The notes under the pieces were generated by a model. The model made no database searches. It worked only from the letters and a program-made list of their open reading frames with translations, and was not told where the DNA came from. Below are positions 35,726 through 47,199 of a stretch of 64,000 nucleotides of DNA, piece by piece. Made by a program: the position numbers and the translations under genes. Numbering within the stretch: the stretch's first letter is position 1; each line of letters opens with the position of its first letter. Location of the stretch: the NCBI GenBank assembly GCA_958299035.1, contig CATQJL010000001.1, positions 22,241,433 to 22,305,432 on the forward strand. Direction: 5' to 3'. This DNA is from Cylicocyclus nassatus (taxonomy: Eukaryota > Nematoda > Chromadorea > Rhabditida > Strongylidae).

Positions 35726-36190
35726 TGCTTACAAGGGAATGGTCAAAAAAAATCAAAGTGGCCAATCCAAACAAGCTGCATACCATTAGATGCAGCATAA
35801 ATCACCGACTTCGAATCTGTATTCCTTATCTGCTAAGCGCCTATGTGGACGGAGTCATGAGCCGTTAAAAGCTGTTATTTTGCTAAGAAAATGAGCATGC
35901 ATAGCGCAAATTTGGCAATACAGAGCCATGTTCGGGTTAAAGCTGAACCAAAACATGCAAATAGGTTACTTTTATTCTTAATGCTCAAAGGTGAGATGAA
36001 AGTGCAACACTCTGCTCAATTTCGCAATTACTACCTACGATTTTTTGGCAATTAAACTGCTTACGACTTCTCCACAAAGGCGGTAAGCAGACATGGATTA
36101 CAGATTTGAAACCAGCTTTGAATGCTGCATCGAATGGTGTGCAGCTTGCTTGGATTGGCCACTTCGACTTCTGACCATTCCCTTGTTAGC
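35726..36190. mobile_element. MITE, TAACAAGGGAATGG family, copy 4
   Basis: The left end is TTACAAGGGAATGGTCAAAA, the right end GACTTCTGACCATTCCCTTG then TTAG. GCCAATCCAAACAAGCTGCA and its complement extend the arms to about 60 bp. It is noncoding, 3-prime of TMBIM4. Confidence 0.8.
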
Positions 36191-37250
36191 TTAGCAGTGG
36201 TATCCTCAGTACAAGTTTGCAGCATTTTCATTGAGTTTTTAGAAAGATAAGTGACTCTGAAAATGAGAGGTGATCCTTCCATCCCCACCGTACTACACAG
36301 AATAGTGAAAATCTAATCTTGTATGGCAGTAACCCACCTGGCATTCATTATGCGCAGGTATCAGGTTATAAGATCCTTCAAAAGCCAGATAAAGAGGAAG
36401 AAAGATATCTAGAGTAGCGGGTGTGGCGTATAAGTATGACGCGTCCCCTCTCAGGTCCCTCACTTTCCGCGGGGCATACTGCACACGGGCCTCGCTGTTG
36501 CATTACCAAAATCTCATCATCCTTTGTTTGAGTAGACGGTGCCTTTGACTCGAGAAAAGCTCGTTTGTGACAATTTCGAGCTCACAAATTTGCATTTTTG
36601 GAGTTAACGAGACGAATAAGCCCGTTTACGGATATAGATCGAGGTGTTGCCGGGACGATTGTTTATTTGTGCGGCCATGAGTTATCAGTTTTCTTATGGT
36701 ATGATTGTTTTGACGTTCAAAGTTGACTCAATATTTTATTTGTTACGATACACTTTGAGAGTGTTCGTTCCTTCAGTGCTGCTATGTCCTTTTTTTGCGT
36801 GTTTTGTAAGCAGTGAGGTGGACGTTTACATCTCGTATATTTTTTGTATAGAGGGAGCAAACATAGTTCAAGCAAATGCTATATTAACGATCCGCATTTG
36901 TCAGTTTATTCAAACTATTTGCCATTCCATCACAGAGAGGACTATGAATCGTGGAGACTGCTCAAGCTAAGAAGCTCGAAGTCGAAGTGGTGTTTCTAGA
37001 TGTGAGGTATATTGTCAAGGAAGGTATGGAATCTTGATGCCAAGCGCTGAAGTGCAATTTTCGATTCATGGAGCAGAAATCTGGGCGTTGTCCAGAATGT
37101 TGCTATACAAAATTGTCTTGGATATGAGTTGTACTCGTGAAAATTTTATGTATTTCTCTCATAGTGTCAACAAAGTGTATTTTCTTGTATAAGAAGTATG
37201 CAAGCTGGCTTCAGTTCAAAAGCTAGTGGCGACACTAACGAACCTTGAGC
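36191..37250. other. Intergenic, unassigned hydrophobic open frame
   Basis: An open frame at 36644-36970 (plus) reads like several hydrophobic segments, but no family is recognisable and no splice sites support it. An alternative frame over 36860-37012 is also open. Both are probably chance in AT-rich DNA. The rest shows nothing. Confidence 0.25.
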
Positions 37251-37254
37251 TTAA

Positions 37255-38165
37255 CACGTTTCGGAACAGTGCTGCACATGGTGCATCACCAAGCAACTGT
37301 CTCTTGCTTCGGGATCGTTCAGAGCGCGCACAAAGGCGCACGAAGGCGCCGTAACTGCCAAAGCGCAGGATTTGCCGGCAAGGTGCCATTATTTGGACTT
37401 TCAAAGGACTTGGACGAAGCTTTATTGGCTGATGGGCTGATAGGCAAAGCGTATACAGAACCACGAGCATTTATACGGAGTTTGACTTTATAACCTCTAA
37501 ATAGTTAGCAATCTTTCCATATGTTTGGGTGAGTGTGTCAAGCAATGCTTTGTCGCGGCTGTGATTGATAAGACAATTATGATAAAATTCCAAACCTTAG
37601 TTCTTCTAGGAAATGCTAAGAATGCTATAGGAAAGTGAAAATATGTTACGATCTGCAAGTTGCAGAAACTTTCAGCCGTTAGCCAACAAAGGGACCTTAA
37701 TTCGTAGATTGTGTGCTACATCTGTAATCAGCATGTCAGATAAGATCCATACCCAAAGTTTTGAGCGAATTCGAAGTGTTTAAATTTTTTCGTCTGAGAA
37801 GGACTCCCGTGCTTTCTTGAAAGATAGGAAGAAGAGCTCAGTTTCTAATAGTATCCAAAAGTATCTATGTTGTACACGATACACATCATTATTGGAACTA
37901 CGGTCTTTCTCTTTGTATTCAAGCCTAAGAAAAGTTGCGACGTTGCACGCGTCGTTCGCATTGCCGCACTTCGTTGCAACTGATGCTCGATTTGTCCTCA
38001 TATCTCTTGAACAGATATCGATGGCAGAGCTCTACAGACCTTTCGAAAAGGAGGAGCTTAGGCCTTCGACATGATAACCTTGGACAAAAGAAAACTTCCT
38101 GTAAACGTTGAAAGGGTCCTTCAAGGGCCCGTGGTGCACCATGTGCAGCACCGGTCCGAAACGTG
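37255..38165. mobile_element. TTAA-flanked MITE with CACGTTTCGGA ends, copy 2
   Basis: TTAA at 37251-37254 and 38166-38169 bound ends CACGTTTCGGAACAGTGCTG and its inverse ACCGGTCCGAAACGTG. Subterminal GCTGCACATGGTGCA words are themselves near-palindromic, and one recurs at 38876-38892. Chance frames run across it on both strands. Confidence 0.75.
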
Positions 38166-39428
38166 TTAAGATCCACTCGTAGCAAGGTATAGGAGCATAC
38201 AAGGTCTGACTGGAAAACAAATTTTTCCTTTTCAGAAAAACGTAAGCTTTCCCACTGCGGTTGAAGTAGCAAGCCATGCTCTACGGGTAGCAGAATCACG
38301 GATTTGGCTATTTGTTGATCCGTGGGGATTATTTAGTATATTGAACGCGAATATGGTGTTGATTTTGCTAAGTACGCGCGATTTTCTGTCGTTACAGTGT
38401 ATATGGGCTACCGGATTGGATCAAACTTGTGACTAGTCATATCTATATTACATCACCCACTTCAAGTGCACAAAACGACTCTCAGGCGCGACCGAGAACA
38501 TAATCGTGACAAGGATGCTGAAGAAGCTTCCTACATAAATTGTGAGCAAATCAGAGGTTACGAAGCTCGATTTGTATATTCATTTTAACCACACAGTAAG
38601 GCGCTTTTGTGCGGGAAAAGTGTGTATGATATTCGTGATCACCACGTCAGGAACCTCCAGTACCAAGTTTGAGAGAAATCCACGACTTTGACGGAGCCTG
38701 GAGATTGGTGTAGCCATGTGGCTCCTGCTTTTATTACAAAATGTAGGACCGTGACACGAATGGTGAACAATGTGGAGGTACCATAAGACCATTGCGAACA
38801 CAACACTTGGCGCAGTTATGCATGAACCTAGCTCAAGATTATACAGCAGAAAGGTCGATCTTTAACGTCTCTCGTGCTGCACATGGTGCAGCACGAAATT
38901 TCGCGCGATTTCGCGATCCGAAACATGATGAACTCTGCCTTGGGATCGTACGCTGGTTCGCAACGAACAATGAATCCTTGACCCAGGGGTTACTTCTATC
39001 AAGAGGTGAAGTAGCCAAAAAACGATTGACCTTTTTCATGAAACACTTCAAGGTTGCAGTAAACCTTGAAGTGTAAATCAACCTGCATCACTGCCTCAAG
39101 GTTCAATTTAAGGTAGTTGGCTAATCCAATGTGAATATGGAATCAATGCGTGTTAGTGTTACCTGAGGCTCCTTTTGAGGCGTGCTATAAAGAGTACATC
39201 AGTTAAAAAGCTTTGAACAGGCGACCTGCGCGCGTCGGTAGTGTGGTTGAATGCTGACTACGATAGGCGTGGCAATGTAGGTCATAAGCATCGGGTCAAC
39301 AAACATATATACCTCAGCAGGTGGCATGTTCCTTATGGTACTTTGGCAGCAGATCTCATACACCAAAGAAGGTGTCGATATTATGAGCACACTCTAACAT
39401 GGAATAATTAGGCGTAGTTACTTTCACC

Positions 39429-40138
39429 AGGGCTCGGTACAGCTGGCACCGGGTCAAGCTAGATATCGTTTTTAGGGCGGGAAGCAAAGGGGATATCGTT
39501 TTTTCGGGGTCCGCGGCGGAGAAGTGCCGCAAGAATGCCGCCGGCATGCCACCGGCATGCTGGTCCATCAACAAACAAAGTCCTCGTTCTCAGCCAAAAT
39601 GCAATAGTATGACACCAATTTGGTGTGTGCATGCGCGTTGGTGGACCGGAACTATAGCCCAAAAATTTATGAACACCTTATGTGAATGAAAGCTGTGCCG
39701 AACTTTTTTCTGAATTAGCTGGCACCGTGCCAGCTGGGTGCCAGCTGAGCTGGCACCGACACTTTGCTCACATAAATTTTCATACTTTTCTACATAAAAT
39801 GTATCTATACTGTAAAAGTTTACATACAGAGAAGAAACATTTTCATAATGTTTTCTTTTCAGCGTTTTATAGCAATTTTAAAATTACTCGGTCTGCTCCG
39901 CAAACGAAAAATCGGCTTTTTCTGCTTCTCAAGATGGGATTCAACCACATGAAAAGCTCAGAAATTTGTGAAAAGTGGTTCCATGAAACTGCATGAAAAC
40001 CCTACTACATACTTTTACATAATCCAAAAATAATGACTTGTCTTCAAAACTGGTCAAAGGGGACTTCGTACGAAATTTACAAAATCAAACGGGACTCCGT
40101 TTCGAAATTTCCCTGGTGCCAGCTCGTGCCGAGCCCTG
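39429..40138 (+). mobile_element. 710-bp nonautonomous element with 9-bp duplications, copy B
   Basis: Colinear with copy A over its full length at high identity: same AGGGCTCGG start, same GCTGGCACC clusters, same CGTGCCGAGCCCT end plus one base. Flanks ACTTTCACC (39420-39428) and ACTTTGACG (40139-40147) are an imperfect 9-bp duplication. It has no coding sequence. Confidence 0.85.
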
Positions 40139-40348
40139 ACTTTGACGTATGATATTGTTTGCTCGCTTGCCATAGAGTAGGGAGAGCACTGCTAATGCAC
40201 CATGGCGACTTATGATATCGAGGGAGTACAAAAGAAGAACGGTACCCTCATTGGAGATTTATTAGTAGAGCAATTGTCCCAGTGGTTCGCGTACTCTACG
40301 GCAAGCTAGCACCTTATACAAATGCAGTGTTCTCCGTATATTTCTCCT

Positions 40349-40802
40349 ACAAGGGAAGGATACTTGGTCGAAGTGGGGTTTCCATATGAAATGTATGCTG
40401 TCTTATAGAGCATGGAACGCTGGTTCCAACTTCTGGGAAGGACGTTATGGGAATTTTTATTGGTAAAATCTAATGGTTTGGCCAAGGTAAAAACAGGTTC
40501 TAAGATCTTTGCGATGCTTGAAAGGAGTAATGACTGACAAGAGCTTATCAGATTGACGGTAGTATTGCATAAAACGCTGTGGTAGTGATAATAGCCCCAT
40601 TCGAGCTCATAGACTACACTTTGAATGATTTCATGGTAGCCGCGCGTTCAAATTTTTGCTCTAAGGAATTCCATAACTTCCCTCCCAGAAGCGCTTTGCC
40701 GATATGGAAAGCAGATTCGGAATCAGCGTTCTAAGCTCTATAAAACAGTATACATTTAATAATGAAACGCCACTTCGACCAAGTATCCTTCCCTTGTTAG
40801 TC
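40349..40802. mobile_element. MITE, TAACAAGGGAaGGAT subfamily, copy 5
   Basis: The left end is TACAAGGGAAGGATACTTGG, then TCGAAGTGG. The right end is CCACTTCGACCAAGTATCCT, then TCCCTTGTTAG. It includes the CAGATTCGGAATCAGCGTT module seen in the fragment at 58968. It is noncoding. Confidence 0.8.
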
Positions 40803-40872
40803 CTAAAAATATGTTCTACAACATAAACATAATACTATCTCAAAATTATTATGGCTGATTTTCAAATCCATC

Positions 40873-41008
40873 GTGAAGAGAATTTGGGAGCATTTGCTTC
40901 ACAAATTATATGAGCGTGAGTTGGCCGCTCAGCGTATGGCACCGCAACCAAGCGAATTCCAAGAACGCATGGAATATTTTTGTGGTTTTCTCACTGCTAA
41001 GCCGTTCT
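40873..41008 (+). pseudogene. Coding-like fragment cut by a TTAA element
   Basis: An open frame with balanced, protein-like composition (HLLHKLYERELAAQRMAPQP then SEFQERMEYFCGFL) runs straight into the TTAA insertion site at 41009. Nothing that continues it is seen after the right end at 42646. I do not recognise the family. It may be an exon remnant or a relic of another element. Confidence 0.3.
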
Positions 41009-41302
41009 TTAACACGTTGACGACAACGAGCCTTTTTATTTGTCCGGTGGGGCAATGCCTTCCACGAACGAGTCGAAAATTTCCAGCTAAAGTCAAGCAG
41101 ACCGTCATCTTAACTATAACACAAATTCCAGAAAACGGTCAAGAAACGTCAAGGTATTTTCTAGGGTTAGAGCGTAAGAGACCTCAGGAAACGGATGTAC
41201 CCAGTAATCATACCTTCGATACATAGAGCCACGTACTCTGGTAACCTTCACTTTGAGTGTCATGAGAGGACACAACCTTCACCTGGAGAGGAGTACAAGT
41301 CA

Positions 41303-41322
41303 TCCGGGGCGACGCCCCGGAT
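41303..41322. repeat. Perfect GC-rich hairpin
   Basis: ATCCGGGGCGACGCCCCGGA is a nearly perfect palindrome (stem TCCGGGGC/GCCCCGGA around GAC), standing out in AT-rich DNA. It resembles a Helitron or terminator-type hairpin but lacks a nearby CTAG. It lies inside the 41013 element. Confidence 0.5.
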
Positions 41323-41734
41323 ATTATGAAATAACTAATGACTAACTATGTAAGGATGAATGTGAATGAGGCATATAGTAGTGACATCCAAAGAAAAGCT
41401 CAAAAAACCGAAAGACAGCGTTTTCATGGCCTTTTTTGCTGAAAAGAGGGTTTTTCTTCAAAAATTCAGTTAGAAATTAGGATAAAACTTATCAGTTAAT
41501 TTTTCTATAGACTGCGATTGAGCGTTGGAGGTTCATGAAAGCAGCTGGAGTTCAACAAAAACGAGAAACTGCGTCGAAATCTTGCGCAGAGAGTCGCCAC
41601 ATAAATGTTGGTCTATCTTGTTATGGAGTGAGATTCAAGACCCGCGACGTTGTCAGTGCTCCTGGCCGTGTCATGAGGATCACAACGATATATAATATTA
41701 TAGGGTTTCATTATGACCCCGCGGAGATCAATGA

Positions 41735-41847
41735 CCAGAGCCAAATGCCCCGCCGGCTCTGGTCTCTCTCCGCTGCTCGTCTGCGTCTCCGCGCGCTGCG
41801 CGCTACCTCGCTACCCCAAGCGCGGGGCGGGGGGCATTTGGCTCTGG
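41735..41847. repeat. Palindrome, 22-bp GC-rich arms
   Basis: CCAGAGCCAAATGCCCCGCC pairs with GGCGGGGGGCATTTGGCTCT at the right. The spacer contains further CGCGCGC self-complementary words. It lies within the 41013 element and is probably a nested MITE. Confidence 0.6.
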
Positions 41848-43451
41848 TACCCTTTTCTTCGCTGTTTCGAACCCAATTTTAGCAACTGATCTCTATTTTT
41901 ACGCTGACAACGTCGCAGGACTCCTTTTTATGATTTAAACAAGAAATCCGGCAAAAACCTTGTTTTTGAAAATCTCTCGTTTTTCTCCTAGTTTGACTCT
42001 TTTCATGCAGTTTTTTTTTGTGTAGTCGATAGGTCTTGTTTCTGTCTATAATGTAGACAACGTCGCCGAGCTTATTTCTTTGCTTATGCCGCTTTTTTGT
42101 AGAAATTACTAAAAAATGCGTTTTTCTTTACCTTATTCTTTTTCAGTAGTTTCGCAACGAATTTTCTCCAGCTTGGACGATACTTGCTCAGAATGATGAG
42201 CGGAAGAATCGAGACAACGTCGCAGGGTACAAGAGGGACGGCGCGGGGGTAAAAATTTAAAGGACGCATCAAAAATCAGAACCCCGTGTTGCGAATTGCT
42301 GGTCCTGGAGCGAAAACTTGCACTCTGTAAAGCCGCCAAATGAAAGATTTCAAATCTTATTGCAGCGTTTTTATCCGGTTTACAGCCGTTTCTTTTGCTT
42401 TTTATGTCTGTTTTACGTCATATTCTCTTCTCTGATCTTCTTTGAACAACCTTCACCATTTGTGACGTCAGATGTTCAAACAACCTTCACTTTTGGCGCC
42501 CTGTCTCTAGAATATCGAAGGTATGCCAGTAATTGTTATTATTTCAAAAAAATTCATGCCGTGACCCACCATGTGAATCACATTGTCCCACGTGGCAGTC
42601 ATTGCATGACCCACCATGTGGATCACGTTGTCGTTAGTGTGTTAAGTAAATCTGTACTGCAAACCTTTGTATGTATAATTGTAAATTTCTAGCCTTTTTC
42701 GAGCGCTGGTTTTCGAGAGGTATCATATGTAGCTCTCCTTCTCTTTTTTCTTAACTCCCCTTTTTGAGTTTTCTGCTAAAATTGAAATTTTTCGAGAACT
42801 ACCGCAAGAAAATGGCTAAAAGTTTACAGTTTCACAAACACAGGCTTGTAGAATAGAAATACATAAATCAGAACGGCCCAGCATTGTTTTGAAAAAAAAA
42901 CACGAACTTTTTGATTTCTCAGTTTTTAATGAAGGGGAAAATACAACAACTTTGTGGCTGTCTGATGTCGATATTGTAGAGTGTGCAAGTGGAGGTCCGT
43001 GGAAAGTTTCTGGACGGAGACCCAATTTTCTTCCACTTTTGGGCATTTGAAAACTTTCAGTTTTGGCTCACGTTTACGTGAAACAATCTTTGCGCGAAAG
43101 CATCAATACCATTCAATAGAACTTGCTTTTCTCGCTTGCTTGCGGTGCCGACAAATAAAAACGACATTTTTCTTGACAACCCAATAGCATATTTCTGTTA
43201 CGAATTTTGACATCAGAATGCAATATCCGTCTATTGACGCTATAGTTACAAGGATATTCATTTCAAACAATTTCCAGTAATTAGACTCACCTTTTCATGA
43301 ACACTGCAGAATTCGAAATGCGATTTCGTTGAAGCGTTCATTAGGGAAGGTTCTTTCCCTTTGGATAATTCTTAATTGCAACGAGTTCTAGAGTGTAATT
43401 TTTTCTTGCTATTTTTTCATTTTCTCAAAGCCATAAAGATTTTCCACTTGA

Positions 43452-43854
43452 AGGCAGTGGCTCGGTAAATCTCAACCTAGTCAAATTTTCGCTTACCTGA
43501 GATTATTCAATACGCTGATTCCGAAAATCCACTTTTGAGAGCTTGAAAACGCCGAAAGCAAGCGTTTTTCAATGCCTTTCCCTATGGAATTGGACGAGTG
43601 CAGCAAGGCTGATGACGCCGAATCGTTGCACGACTCAGTGGTTATAGCATTGCAACGGGCAGCCTCCAATGGTGAGAAGGAAGTTGCCAACTCGTCCGAA
43701 TGCGTGTAAGAATGGGCGCGTGTAAGCTTGAGAGCAATTTTCTCGGCAAGGAAGGCATGCTGTGCAACCAGGATTGCACTGTTTTCATACTTGGGCAATA
43801 AGGAGTCTACCGCGGTAAAATTTTGAGTTGTTGAGTTTTGCCGACCCACTGCCT
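43452..43854. mobile_element. MITE, AGGCAGTGG family, TTAA-type
   Basis: The left end is AGGCAGTGGCTCGGTAAAT (flank TTGA 43448-43451). The right end is TTTTGCCGACCCACTGCCT (flank TTAA 43855-43858). Arms match only at the ends; the middle is unrelated and noncoding. Confidence 0.7.
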
Positions 43855-44033
43855 TTAAGCTGAGCTTGAGGCTCTTCTTGGCGACTGTTTAGATTGGAGT
43901 AGGAATTTTGATCTTGGTGATGTACTCTGTTTCCTTTTATTAGGTGTCCTGAAAGTACTAGGCTGTTGCAAAAATAATGTCCGTTTTTCTAGCCTGCTTT
44001 CCGAACAACTTTTTTTCTCAAAAATTTCTTTTA

Positions 44034-44950
44034 TTAGGTCGATTCATAATTAATGCACGTTTTCTATACTTCAACTTACAACCGGGATAATTCTTTTTTG
44101 AAAAGACATTTTTGGGCCCAATAAAAACTACTGTAACCACCAAATCAGTGGCTATAAAACTGTTACTTTTGCGTGACTGTATCTATTACAAGAAAGAATT
44201 TCTGGTTTGAAGATTGCCAACAACTTTTTTCAAAAGCCTCCACTTTGAGAAAGCATAACTTATGTCGAAATGAAATAGGATAAAGCAGACTTCTCTCATC
44301 GTGTAGCCAAAGGTCTCTTGAGCAGTATAGCCAAGTTTGGATTTTACGGAAAATTTTTGAAAGAAAATATTGCGAAAAACTCGAAAGTACCCACTTTTTT
44401 CTGGCATCTTGACGGGTTCAAAAATCGGTCATTTTTGAAATTATTTCATTTTTCTTCGCTGAAAAGTGAGAAAACTCTAGCGCTTTTCTACCATCAAATG
44501 AGCAAGGTCTACCCTTGCTGAATAGTGCAAAAGATCTGCAATCGCCTTTTGCTTCAAAGTTTTATATGGCACGGAAGGGCCGCGACAATCATTCAAGTTC
44601 GCAATTGAATTTCTCGGCTTAGAATACATGGAAAATTTTGTTAAATTAGCATGTTGTAGCACAAAGTTTCCCAATCCTTACGCATATTTTTTGAAATTAA
44701 TACGGCTATTCCTCATGGATTTAGGGCAAAAAGAGTGAGAAGCTAGAATTTCAGGATTTAGTCTCTTTCATTTGAAGACTTACAACTTTGGAATGAACGG
44801 AGATTTACAAAAGCGAAGACCGCATAAGAAACTATAAAAAACACTCTTTTAGGCAGTGTAAAAAGTTTTTGAGGAGATTGATTACACATCAAATACTAGC
44901 TCTTGGAAAAAGAGGTAGGAAAAACGTGCATTAATTATGAATCAACCTAA
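44034..44950. mobile_element. mariner-type MITE 1 (TTAGGTCGATTCATAA ends)
   Basis: Terminal inverted repeats TTAGGTCGATTCATAATTAA, then TGCACGTTTT, and the complement ending TTAATTATGAATCAACCTAA. It is flanked by TA at 44032-44033 and 44951-44952. No transposase is seen. It abuts the next element. Confidence 0.82.
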
Positions 44951-44954
44951 TATA

Positions 44955-45688
44955 TTAGGTTGTCCCGAAAGTTCGTTCGCACCATTTTCAAAAAATCATA
45001 ACTTCTTTCCCTCACAATGATTTTGCGCAAGTTAAATTCTTTTAGAAAGCGTAAGGCATGTAATTTCCAAGGGTCCCCTGGAGACTTTCCAGCATGTTCA
45101 GATTGCAGAGATAAAAATGAAAGAACAAAAACATTCGAAATTCGGAATTTTTGAGCAAAAATTCTAAAAATCTAGAAACTGCACGATAAAATCCAAAAAA
45201 GCCATTAACCTAATTTCCCTTATATTTGATTACTAACTGAGTTAAGATTGTGTTGATCGAGCTCTTCTTTCAAAAGTATTTTTTTGAAAAAAAAAATTCC
45301 GAAAAATCACTTTCTTAAGAATTCCTAAGAAATTGATTTTTTCGGCATTTTTCTTCAAAAAATCATAACTTTTAAAAGAAGAGCTCGATCAGCACAAACT
45401 CAACCCAGCTAGTAATCAAATAAGAAAAATTAGGATACTAGTTTTTCTGGATTTTATCGCGCAGTTTCTAGGTTTTTAGAATTTTTGCTCAAAAATTCCG
45501 AATTTCGGATGTTTTTGTTCTTTCATTTTTATCTCTGCAATCTGAACATGCTGGAAAGTCACCAGGGTACTGTTGGAAACTACATGCTTTACGTTTTCTA
45601 ATAAAATTCAAATTGCGCAAAATGGTTATGATGCAAAGAAGTTATGATTTTTTGAAAATGGTGCGAACGAACTTTTGGGACAACCTAA
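44955..45688. mobile_element. mariner-type MITE 2, foldback (TTAGGTTGTCCC ends)
   Basis: Ends are TTAGGTTGTCCCGAAAGTTC and GAACTTTTGGGACAACCTAA, flanked by TA at 44953-44954 and 45689-45690. The arms are about 340 bp and nearly meet at the centre, so the whole element folds back. The end sequence is of mariner type. A diverged relative is at about 51813-52609. It is noncoding. Confidence 0.88.
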
Positions 45689-45751
45689 TAGATACTGGAT
45701 ATCATCATATAAAAGAATCGTAAACGCTATGCATTTTTTGCAGAGAAGGAC

Positions 45752-45961
45752 ATTTGAGCACATCCCTACCTTCTTTAAAACATCGCTGCCGGATCTTGGT
45801 GTGTTTGTTTGGACGGGTCCTTTAGTTTTTTGCGGATATAAGAGAGGCATTCACTTCATGAATTCATTACATCCTTTTTTGTGTTTGTTTTCTGTTTCCA
45901 GTCTCGAAACCCCCATTTGGAAAAGGACTTTTGCGGCAAGCTTTGTCCTTGAACAAGTGTG
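45752..45961 (+). other. Coding-like open frame, unassigned
   Basis: After TTTTTTGCAG an open frame reads FEHIPTFFKTSLPDLGVFVW and on through GPLVFCGYKRG to a stop at 45961. The composition is protein-like, but no partner exons or family are recognised. It may be an orphan exon or chance. Confidence 0.22.
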
Positions 45962-46319
45962 AGAAGCAGTTTAGCCGCAGAATTTAGAACTGTGCTTCGT
46001 TTCAGGCATGCGTTTCTGTCTCCGGCTGCCATAAAAGCCCCGTATCTCCATTTGGAAGGCCTTTTTACTAGAATGTCATGGATTTTCGTCCCTTTTCCTA
46101 GCTTCGTTCGCTTACATTGGCATTTTCAGTGGAGACAACTATCCGGGTTGCCTCACTTCAGGCCAATTTTTCGTCCCTTTTTTCAAAAAAATTTCAAAGT
46201 TTTAACAGCATTTCTATTCAAGAGCTTGTCTTCTTCTTTCCATTGGTACCATTTTTGGCAGCATATCCTCAATAGTCGCTGAGTTGTGAGCGTTTAAAGT
46301 TATTCCGTTTTTTTTACAA

Positions 46320-47190
46320 AAAAGTCAGTTGCTAGGGCCACGATTTATATGGTAGGGGGTCAAAATCAGTAATGCTAAAATTTAGTCTAGGGAGTTTTCT
46401 GACTTGCTGATTGCAAACGTCATACCTGCGCATTCTGGGGCTTTTCGTGGAATTACGGTGGTTATAAGGTATGGGGGGGGGGTCTAAAATACGAATATGC
46501 TCCAATTCCACCTAAGGGGTTATTTAGCCCGCTGAAGGTGAATATCATCGATTCCTCAAAAAGCGATATTTTCTTAGCACGGTGGCTGTACGATAGGCGG
46601 ATCGTAGTTCCAACTTTGCTTAAAACTTCGGCTCAAAGGCTTTTCAAGGAATCTGATTATATCATGTCGATCGCGGCATCAATGCCTTATTGTGAAATTA
46701 CGGTAATTTGTGGTGTATGGAGGACATTTTTTCGTTTTTTGGGTTATTTAGATCAAAAAGATTCACCTAGCCTTATCATGCGGACTGAGCACGATTTTTT
46801 TGACCAGCAGGAGACAGATGTTTTCAGGCAAGCGTATGATTTTGACCCTCTACCATATATCTACCATAACTCCACAAATAGGTCCCAATTTATACTTCTG
46901 ATCAGCATGTGGAAAACCCTTCTAGACCGACTTGTAACGATAATCGTGATCAGCATGTCGTATAACATCCCTAAGCCACGTTCCAGCGAAATCCATGATT
47001 CTGACTCCTTACATATACCCACCGTAGCCCCAAAAAAGAGCTACCGCGCAAAAATGATAGTTAATTGGCTTCAGCAGGTCGAGTACCCCACTCCCCTTAG
47101 ACCGAATTTGAGCAATTACTTCAAAATTTGGGGCACGGATACTGGAATACCTCCGTTCAAACTAAGTCAGCATGTCCATCAACATTAGAG
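46320..47190. repeat. Cluster of the dispersed GGTAGGGGTCAAAATC repeat
   Basis: Several units occur in both orientations: ATATGGTAGGGGGTCAAAAT, ACGGTGGTTATAAGGTATGG, and reversed forms such as GACCCTCTACCATATATCTA, CTGATCAGCATGTGG and CGTGATCAGCATGTCGTATA. A 216-codon open frame at 46538 runs across these units and is not a gene. Confidence 0.6.
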
Positions 47191-47199
47191 TCGGGCTTA

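Larger units (their letters stand above)
41013..42641. mobile_element. TTAA-flanked element with CACGTTGACGACAACG ends, copy 3
   Basis: TTAA at 41009-41012 and 42642-42645 bound CACGTTGACGACAACG and the inverse CGTTGTCGTTAGTGTG. At 1.63 kb it is longer than its relatives. Subterminal CCACCATGTGGATCAC repeats near the right end resemble those of copy 2. No transposase frame is visible. It could also be two separate end fragments. Confidence 0.6.

Noticed and set aside
36644..36970. Hydrophobic frame as a further exon of the TMBIM4-like gene
   Set aside because: It does not join in phase with 35080 or 35110, and the gene already ends with a conserved-position stop.
46538..47188. 216-codon open frame, the longest in the window
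   Set aside because: It runs through several units of the dispersed GGTAGGGGTCAAAATC repeat in alternating orientation, so the frame is a by-product of repeats with few stops in this phase.
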